NCBI GenBank assembly: GCA_036873135.1
Contig: JAPTYO010000003.1
Location: 31,810,763-31,874,762, forward strand
Direction: 5' to 3'
Length of the DNA stretch: 64,000 nt
Source of the DNA: Clarkia xantiana subsp. parviflora
Lineage: Eukaryota > Streptophyta > Magnoliopsida > Myrtales > Onagraceae
The notes beneath the pieces are model-generated. The model ran no database searches and had not been told where the DNA came from. It saw only the letters and a program-made list of their open reading frames with translations. This document shows, piece after piece, positions 56,424 through 64,000 of the stretch. Every line of letters begins with the position of its first letter. Position 1 is the stretch's first letter. The position numbers and the translations under genes are program-made.

Positions 56424-57681
56424 GTGGATGAGTGGGTTGATAAATGATGAATGAAGAGGAAAATATACGCGAAGACATTAAATTTTAACAAAATGAAACC
56501 TGAGATTGCCTATATATTTTAATATTTTAAACTCCAGACACCAAATTTCAATATTAGTCAAACATTTGACTGTTTAAATGTTGTTAATATATTTAACTAA
56601 TAATGTTGTCATTGTTAATTTTTCTTCTCTTATTATATTTAGATTCTGGATATTTAAATATATATATATATATATATATAAAGAATAAATTTGATAGAAT
56701 AATAATATCCGTAGAAAGTAGCATGGAGATGTATGTATGTACGTTTGTGTTGAGAGCGACATGAATGAATGAAATGAAAAGATTCATGTGACTCCAAAGT
56801 GTCGCATCAGAACTTACCGGATTCCCTATCGCGTTTGCTTATTGGTTTCGAGACTCTTCCCTATTTTCCAGTAGAAGAATTCTTCCATTTTTCAATTTTA
56901 TAAATCTCTCGCTCATATCATTAAAACCCAATTACAAATTAATTATGACATTCAGCTTGTGTAATTAGCTTGGATAATGATTTTTTTTAAAACGTTAAAA
57001 AATGTCATATTAGAGGCCGATTTAATCAAGTTAAAACTCATTATGTATGTAAATACTTAAATAAAGTAAAAAAAATAAAAATGAGGTGGGTGTAAATATA
57101 TTGAAGTATATATAAAAGTGAATTAAATGACTTCACCTACAAGTTAGAAGAAGTTATGGTACAATTAATTTGTTTAAAAGAATTGTTTAATTATTTGACA
57201 CTAGTTTAATTCTAATTCTTAATCATTTTTTTTATACAGTATTTTTTTTTTGTTTCAATTTCAAAACTAGAGCATGGTTAAAATCATTTCTAAAGTGACG
57301 TCTCCAACGGATTCGACCTCGGGTCATCCCTAAAAACACAACTCGTTTTAACAGTTGGTCCAACCAATATGAATTAATTCTTATTCATGCTAATATAGAT
57401 TTATAGTTTTGTCCCTAGTCACAAGAACTAATTGTTTTTCTTTACAAGTCTAGGATTTTAACGTATTATGATCATTTGGGAGTTCGGTTAAAATGCAATT
57501 GAATGCATTTATTGTTGAATATATAGTTGTTAGATTTTGCATATTGATATCTATGCAATAGTTAAAATCTTATTAAGTTTTTCTTTTATGATATATGTGT
57601 GGATTTGATTAAACTTAATTCCTAAAATCTTAGTAATTCACTTTTCCTAAAATTTATTGCATTTTATATCGGTGAAATTTA
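56424..57681. other. AT-rich intergenic region, no gene seen
   Basis: Contains a short TA run (56658-56680) and no recognisable gene. Confidence 0.5.
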
Positions 57682-58588
57682 CGGTATGTCTGGTTCAAGG
57701 ATTTTGAATCGGAATTGGGAATGGATAATCCTATGATGTTGTTTGGTTCTTAAATTATGTGGAATAAGCATTTCTAATTTCCAGTTCTGAGGGAATACTT
57801 AATCCTAGCCTAACCCCTAGGATTAAGTATTCCAAGTTTCCTATAATTAAAATAAATAAGTAAAAATACTATTTTATTTATATAGCCTTAATTTATTTAT
57901 TTACAGCATATCACACTTCTAGTTATTTATATTCATAATTTATTTTTCTAAATATTTTACAATATGTATCTTACAATTTGTTTCGTCGTTTACGTACATA
58001 ATCTGTTTTTTTACATAATATATGTTTGTTTTTTTTACATAATCTGATTACACAACATGTTTCTTGTGTATTATATATAATATATAATGTATTATATAAT
58101 GTAGGTAAATCTAATTAAAAATGATCTTATTTCAATTTAATTAAGAATAATAATTTAACATGTTATTTTTTCATAACAATATATTCTATTGATTGTAGTG
58201 AATTTTACAATATCTCAAAAATTTATTTAAAAAAATGATTTTTTTGTTAAAAGATAATCATTTATAAATAAAAAAAAAAACAATTTTTCGTTTAATAATA
58301 TGTGATTTGACTTTTTGTTCATGTTTAATACTATTAACTTAATTAATACAAATATTAAAATGGTATATATGTCAATTAGGACCTATTCCATTCATTTACA
58401 TATAACATTTTATCAGCCAAACATTGAATTTGTAATCAGCATTCTCTATTCATCATGTCAACCAAACAATTACATATTAATATTACTTATTCCTTTGGCC
58501 AAAAAAAATATTACTTATTCCTTATTCCATATTCCGTATTTCTTATTCCCTATTCTGTATTCCAATTCTTTGAACCAAACATGCCGGT
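57682..58588. mobile_element. Candidate MITE with 'tttggttcaa' ends
   Basis: The left end (cggtatgtctggttcaagga... gaatcggaattgggaatgg) is mirrored at the right (ttattccctattctgtattccaattctttgaaccaaacatgccgg). An internal palindrome 'aatacttaatcctagcctaacccctaggattaagtatt' lies at 57794-57832. It is non-coding; ends are approximate. Confidence 0.55.
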
Positions 58589-59753
58589 CTTACGGAAAAA
58601 ATAAGAAAAAACGGAATTTAAAGCGTTAATGGTTAAGATTAAAAAAAAAAAAAGAAAAAAAAAGCGTTAATGGTCTTAAGCCAGGGCCCAATAGGCGTGC
58701 GCTTCATGGGCTAAGCACGTGCTCGACGGCCCAAGCAAAGCCACAAGGCTCGTGTGTTAGAAAGTTAGAGTCCCCAACTATATATGGGCTTTTTCGTATA
58801 ATAATTTGGTGACCATTAACTTAGGTCATTTTAGTTTTAAAAATAAAATTGGGCCAATTAACCACCTATTAATTACAAATAATTTATATATATCATAGAA
58901 TAATTTATAATTTTAAATAAATACGATACTTTAATTTATGTTATTTATTATATAATTAACGTAATATATTTATAAAATAATATTACAAAATAGAATGATC
59001 TCACTACTACAAGAATAATAGCAATTTCTGAAGAATTTTCTACAGAAATATTCTCCTGTATGGCTGTATATCTTGTAAGCTTTTTCAAGCGTCTTATTAA
59101 ATTTATGAAAATATATTCCATAATTTTGGAAAAAAATTGGGCCCACGTTTAAATATCTATAGCAAGTTGTTTCGTAGTCAATCCTAAAAAATCTTCGTGA
59201 GAACCGGCCAAGTTGTTAGATTGTGAACCGATCATATACTAGCGGTTTCGATAAAGAAAAATATTGGAATGCACAATGACTTCAGATCAACAAGTAAAAC
59301 CGGGTTGGACCGGATAAATTGTGCCGGTTCGAAAGATGAACAACTTAACTTAGTCTAAAGGTTTAAAAATGAAGATTTGATTGAGCATTTTTACTGAAAT
59401 TGGTTGGATCGGTTCTGACATATCAAACCGGGAACCGATCATTTTGTATATTCAACGTCCAGTCTGATTTTAAAAACATTGCGCGAATATTCTCTATAAT
59501 ATTATAACACAGTAGTAGATTATTTCAATTTTTTCGATGATAATGTACAATATTAAAAAAAAAAAAAAAATGGCGAGAGAATTAAAGATATTCTCTCTGC
59601 ATATTTTCCATCTAATGACATGCTACGCACTATATAATATATATAATATATGGTCCCAACTCTGGAATTAATTAGGGTTTAGGACCTCTTGCACTAAAAC
59701 CCTACCTATCTATACGTATTTCTCCCACACACATTTTGAGCTACTTCTACTTA
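58589..59753. other. Intergenic region with a GGTT-type transposon remnant
   Basis: No gene seen. About 59195-59481 is probably a reversed, degenerate copy of the hAT-like element at 6046 (ending ttttaaaaacattg). Confidence 0.45.
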
Positions 59754-60341
59754 TCATTCGTATCCCTCGTATATCGTACTCAACCTAAAAACTCTATCAC
59801 CACTCACTCTCCTCGACCGTATTTTCTTAAATTTACGAACCGACCCCGATCTCGCGTGTGTACAAGTCGTATCGACCGATGCAATAGTTGCGACGTTACT
59901 TCGTACGTAACAATTAGTGTTATTATTGTTATTATCATTATGAACGATCCGAATCGGAGATATTTGGTTGTACTTGTTATTATTCTGCATGGCTTCTTCT
60001 TTCCGGATAGCCCGACTCGCCTTTAAGGCGAGAGCCGCCATGTCATCACCGGAGAGGCGGTGGTGGAGCTTAGCTTTTGGGAGGATAAAGTAGAGGTTTC
60101 CGGCGAGGAGTTCGTCGCTAGGGTTTAACGTCGGAATGAACTCATCGTATACCAATGCGTCGGAGTTACATACGAAGTTTTGATCGGGTTCCGATTCCGA
60201 CACTTGGCCAGCGGTGATTGGGGGTGCGTAGCGGTGAAGGTCGCCGGAGATGGAAATGACGGTGGCTGTTGGGGTGGGGGAGTGGCGGAGGTGGTCATCG
60301 GCGGCGGTGGCTCTGGGGGAGAGTGAAATGCACGCACCCAT
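59754..60341 (-). CDS. DUF4228/PADRE family protein, copy 1
   Basis: An intronless 195-residue frame. The start MGAC offers Gly2 for N-myristoylation and Cys4 for palmitoylation, so the protein may be membrane-anchored. The family core is clear: TATVISISGDLHRYAPPITAGQV, then FVCNSDALVYDEFIPTL, then LLAGNLYFILPKAKLHHRLSGDDMAALALKAS. A long Asn-rich, probably disordered stretch follows, and the C-terminus ends RLSTIYEGYE. Members are called PADRE and are induced by pathogens and abiotic stress; biochemical function is unknown. A close paralogue lies 2.8 kb away on the same strand. The promoter has a TATA box and two G-boxes (separate entry). Confidence 0.93.
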   Translation of the reverse strand: MGACISLSPRATAADDHLRHSPTPTATVISISGDLHRYAPPITAGQVSESEPDQNFVCNSDALVYDEFIPTLNPSDELLAGNLYFILPKAKLHHRLSGDDMAALALKASRAIRKEEAMQNNNKYNQISPIRIVHNDNNNNNTNCYVRSNVATIASVDTTCTHARSGSVRKFKKIRSRRVSGDRVFRLSTIYEGYE

Positions 60342-60388
60342 GGAGATTAAGGTATGGAGTTATTGATGATACGGTGTCGTGGGGAGGG

Positions 60389-60481
60389 TATTTATAGACG
60401 GGGGAAGGTCGTTTGAGGAAGTTAACGTGTAACGGATTGCATGTCGTGAGCGTTGCATGTGGCACGTGTTTTTGCCACGTG
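60389..60481 (-). promoter_or_regulatory. TATA box and paired G-boxes of DUF4228 copy 1
   Basis: On the gene's strand a TATAAATA box lies at 60396-60389, about 50 bp before the ATG. Two CACGTG G-boxes at 60463-60468 and 60476-60481 lie about 70-90 bp further upstream. Each has a 'ggcacgtg' or 'gccacgtgc' context typical of ABA-response or bHLH/bZIP sites. Confidence 0.65.
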
Positions 60482-63155
60482 CACTGGGGGTTAGTAAATG
60501 TTTAAAAAGTGTAATAAATATAGGGATCATCAATTCGTAGTAATTACTAATTAGGTAATTGTTCCAACAACAGTTAAAAAGAAAAATATTCGGTATTATG
60601 GCGCGTTTGGTATTGCTTTATTAATGCTTGTTTTGTCTGTTGAACATTATATACCGAATATAAAATATATGCAATTTTTTATAGCTAAAATGCATTTGAT
60701 TGTAAATTTAGTTAGATTAGGTGTGAGAAGCATAAATAAAATTACAAAAGATAGAAATTTTAATTTGATCTTAACTATTGCACATTTGATGTGCATGATT
60801 GAATGTACGTATACAAATTCGACGACTACAATTTAGTGGAAAAATTGAATATTGAGGTAAATAATTTGTAATTTAGTATTAGAATATTATTAATGAATGA
60901 ATATTGGAGAGGTTGACTTTTGTTTGACTGAGGTGATCCGTGATCGGGTTGACTCTAGTTGACTTCTTGAAAGGTACAATAGTTTATCGCATATTTGAAA
61001 ATATACATACATATATATATATATATATATATGTGTGGTTTGACATGTTTTAGAAGTGCACCGAATTATAATTTCATCATGAGAAGAAGAAGTGGATATA
61101 TATTTATGGCAAATGGTTCGAGTTCCTAATTCAACACGCATATCAACTAATGGATACTATTTATAATTTCTAATATTCATGGATGTATCGGCCAAAAATA
61201 AAAATAAAATATAATCATAAATGTTAGGACATAAATTTGATTTTGGTTGTCTATATATGTGTGTACAGTGTGTGTACATCCATATAAAATATAGATACTA
61301 ATATCAAGTTGTCTAAATATAAATATATAAAAAAATTGTATGATTCTATGGATATCAGAATTGGAGCACGAGAAAAATGAATAAACGCGGGGCAAAATAA
61401 TAATATTGGCAAGTTGTATTTGTTTAGGCAGAGAATTCCCGTTATATATATATATATATATATATATTTCTTTATTATTTATACTAATAATTATTGGCAA
61501 GTTGTGACATATTTTATTTTGCTGGCCAGAGCAAGTTGTGATTATTAATTAGATTAGCTAAAATGTTCGGGAAGAATATATAAATTAAAATAAAATGTGA
61601 ATATTAACACTGAATCCATATGTAAGGGATTTTAGGCGAAAGAAATATGCCGTATTTCTAAGTGTAAGGTCTATCACTCTCATTGCAATGGGTATAATCT
61701 TATGTGGGATATTATGTTATGTATAATTTAGGATAAAATATATACTTCATGTTATGAACAAAATAATTGTTCTATATATTCAAAATAAGATTTAATTTAT
61801 ATTTTTGACATCATATGTCGAATAAAGAAGTTTCACGAAGTAATCAACTCAATAAAGAATATATAAAGTGTTATCTAGTGGTCAAGAATGCTTATTCTTA
61901 TGTAGTTTTTACTATAAAATTTCAGATTCGAAACCCTTGTGGATTCGCCTCAGGTAACTTGATTAAAATATCAGGTTTCGCTATCAACAAACCGCGCCAG
62001 ACACACAAGAATGCGAGTAAAACTTGACTATGTTGCTAGTTGGGTTACAACAGTCGGGATCGGTGCATGTACTGATTGTTTACTAAATTTGGTCGGAAAA
62101 AATTTCAGAACATACACTAGAGAATCCAAATACTACGCAATGGGATAAATTTATGTTGCAATTATTGGAACAAAAAAATAACCTTAAATAAAGAATAAAC
62201 CATGGTCTAGGCTATATCTTCGCTGACAATCTATATCTTTCTACATCTTCTTTGATGATTTTCATTTTAATAAGAATTATAATATCTACGAAGTTAGCGT
62301 ATATTTATCTATTTCTATACATCAATTTGACCCTTTTAATAAGCAAAAGATGACGAAGGATAAGAAAGAAACATGAATGATGTATGCAAAGAGAAATAAT
62401 AATCCACGTGATGTTTGAAAATATTTGCAGCTAGCGGGTATTGCTGAATTTAGCTACAGACTAAGATACGCTATCTTTGGCCTTACCAAGTTGAGACTTC
62501 TACATATTATTATTATGGTCAAAAACTATTTTTTAAAGACCATACAATGTAATATGTATAAGTATAATTATTTCCGATTTGATAATAATCACTTAAAATT
62601 TTATATTTTCTATTTTTTACTGTGTGCTCTTCTAACTTTAACTAAATTCGGTCTTCGTTACTGCTTGCTCATCGAACAGTCACCGACAGAGACGGATTTA
62701 GTATAAAATAATGGGTACTTTTCACTTTTAACTTTTTGTGATGCGCAATTTTTATTTTAAAATTTGTAATTGTTGTTAATTCAACTTTTTAAAACCTTAC
62801 ATCTGAAATTTTCTTAAACAAATTAGTTACCCTAACTCAATTTTTGTCCCCTTAAAAAATTTCTAGCTCCGTACATGATCATCGTCTTATATGAAAAATC
62901 ATTATATAATAAGAGAGTATATATGTATTTAACTTCCATGCTTGTGTATGTTTCCTCCGCAATTACATTCAAATATACAAGGAAAAAAAAGTGTACACAA
63001 TAAATTTAGGGTTCCCACAGATCTAATGTTCTAATATAGGGTTTAGTCTTGGGACCTTTTGCATGTATATTGTAATAAGTAATAAACCCTTTGGCAAAAA
63101 AAAAAAAGTAAGAAACCCTAGCTAGCAAGTTCTTGAATCTCAAATTTCATCATCT
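60482..63155. other. Intergenic region between the DUF4228 paralogues
   Basis: AT-rich with TA runs at 61011-61032 and 61442-61468, and a SINE at 61868-62170. The short frames resemble no family. Confidence 0.5.
61868..62170 (+). mobile_element. tRNA-derived SINE, fullest copy
   Basis: The head has a 'tctagtggtcaagaatgc' A-box-like stretch and a 'gattcgaaacc' B-box-like stretch about 45 bp later (61923-61933), followed by a tail shared with 42719-42865 and 45285-45515. This copy retains the promoter head, so it identifies the family as SINE-like. The 3' end is uncertain. Confidence 0.6.
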
Positions 63156-63779
63156 TTAGGGTTCCGAAACCTCGTAAATCGTACTCAACCTCCTCATTCG
63201 CGCCGATCGAACCGCCACCTTCACTCGCTTCGACGGCATTCTCTGGAATTTCCGAACCGAACCCGATATAGTAACATGATTATTACTTGTCTGCTCCGTA
63301 TTATCATTATTATTACATTCTGGGATCTTTGTCTTCCTTAAACCACTGCTTCCGACAGTGACTCCATTGTCTCTATGCACAGAAACCCTAGTGTAGTGAT
63401 TATTAACCGGAGAAACCGACGTCATCTTCTCGTTACTCCTCTGGAGAGCCAAGCTTGCCCTAATCGCCAGAGCCGCCATGTCGGAGGCGTTTAGCCGGTG
63501 CCGGAGCTTCGAGTTCGGAAGTACGAAGTAGAGATTATCGGGGATGAGTTCTTCGTTAGGGTTTAGCATCGGAACGAATTCTTCATAGATTAACGCATCG
63601 GAGTTGCAGATGAAGGTTTCGGGTGGTTCGGATTCGAGCACTTGGGCGGCGGTGATCGGAGCTTTGCAGTGGCGGAGGTCGCCGGAGTAGGAGATCAGGG
63701 TGGCGGTTGGGGTGGATGAGGAGCGGGGGAGCTGGTAGTTTGCGACGGCTATGGCGGAATGAGAATTGCAGGCACCCAT
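63156..63779 (-). CDS. DUF4228/PADRE family protein, copy 2
   Basis: An intronless 207-residue frame, clearly paralogous to the gene at 59754-60341. It starts MGACNSHS (myristoylation/palmitoylation signal) and shares TATLISYSGDLRHCKAPITAAQV, FICNSDALIYEEFVPML, LIPDNLYFVLPNSKLRHRLNASDMAALAIRAS and the C-terminal MRRLSTIYEVSEP. The linker before the C-terminus is a different Asn/Thr-rich disordered stretch, showing that this part evolves fast while the core is held. Function is unknown beyond stress-linked expression known for the family. The tandem pair, with PLATZ upstream, matches the Arabidopsis order as I remember it. Confidence 0.93.
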   Translation of the reverse strand: MGACNSHSAIAVANYQLPRSSSTPTATLISYSGDLRHCKAPITAAQVLESEPPETFICNSDALIYEEFVPMLNPNEELIPDNLYFVLPNSKLRHRLNASDMAALAIRASLALQRSNEKMTSVSPVNNHYTRVSVHRDNGVTVGSSGLRKTKIPECNNNDNTEQTSNNHVTISGSVRKFQRMPSKRVKVAVRSARMRRLSTIYEVSEP

Positions 63780-63889
63780 GGGAAAGAATGAAAGAAGAGA
63801 GAAGAAGAAAGTGATTAGGGTTTGTTTGGTTTGTGTTAATTGTTGTGATGATGATAATGATGATGATGAGTGAAGGGAAGGGAAGGGGG

Positions 63890-63945
63890 GATTTATAAAC
63901 GAAGAGACGTTGACGCGTGAATGTGATGGTTGAATATGCCACGTG
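63890..63945 (-). promoter_or_regulatory. TATA box and G-box of DUF4228 copy 2
   Basis: On the gene's strand a TTTATAAAT box lies at 63899-63891, about 112 bp before the ATG. A CACGTG G-box at 63940-63945 lies about 40 bp further upstream, in the same 'gccacgtgc' context as in copy 1. Confidence 0.65.
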
Positions 63946-64000
63946 CTTTTTACGGGTCTAACGAAATATGTTATGGGTTATTGATAATTACGATTTATTA

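Overview
The window is nuclear DNA of a flowering plant, almost certainly a eudicot. It is AT-rich, its genes carry plant-type GT-AG introns, and every recognisable protein belongs to a plant family. The species cannot be named from the sequence.

Protein-coding genes, left to right: (1) a bZIP60-type unfolded-protein-response transcription factor (minus, 2356-4099); (2) the chloroplast regulator CP12, most like the CP12-3 type (plus, 5380-5793); (3) the rare light-harvesting protein LHCB7 (plus, six exons, 9004-11568); (4) a complete Ty1/copia retrotransposon with one intact polyprotein frame (15357-20760); (5) a large SBP-box factor of the SPL14/SPL16 class (plus, ten coding exons, 32903-39475); (6) a DC1 zinc-finger protein (minus, two exons, 41605-43547); (7) a PLATZ zinc-binding protein (plus, three exons, 52166-54117); (8, 9) two tandem DUF4228/PADRE paralogues (minus, 59754-60341 and 63156-63779). 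Exon joins were worked out by hand from splice signals; all keep the frame and give protein lengths normal for their families. From memory, the order CP12-3, LHCB7, SPL16, PLATZ, DUF4228 pair matches consecutive Arabidopsis genes around At1g76560-At1g76610. If so, this is an old collinear block stretched to about 58 kb by transposons, with bZIP60 and the DC1 gene as neighbours outside that order.

Between and inside the genes lies a dense layer of small transposons: hAT-like GGTT/CCGG-rich elements (one nested inside a SINE), a Tourist-like MITE with TAA target duplications, long-inverted-repeat foldback elements (two with exact 9-bp target duplications, Mutator-like), two candidate Helitron 3' ends, SINE-like tRNA-derived repeats, a Gypsy-type LTR remnant and long TA/TAA microsatellites.

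The strongest observations are the preserved IRE1 unconventional-splicing site in bZIP60, with a second reading frame encoding a nuclear-localisation tail; imperfect tandem duplications in introns of bZIP60, SPL14 and PLATZ, one of which duplicated the 5' end of an SPL exon; the copia element with identical LTRs and non-canonical TATA...TATA ends; and a 180-bp G-box-bearing MITE just 3' of the DC1 gene. I found no CRISPR, operon or prokaryotic-type system, and no obviously new enzymatic system.
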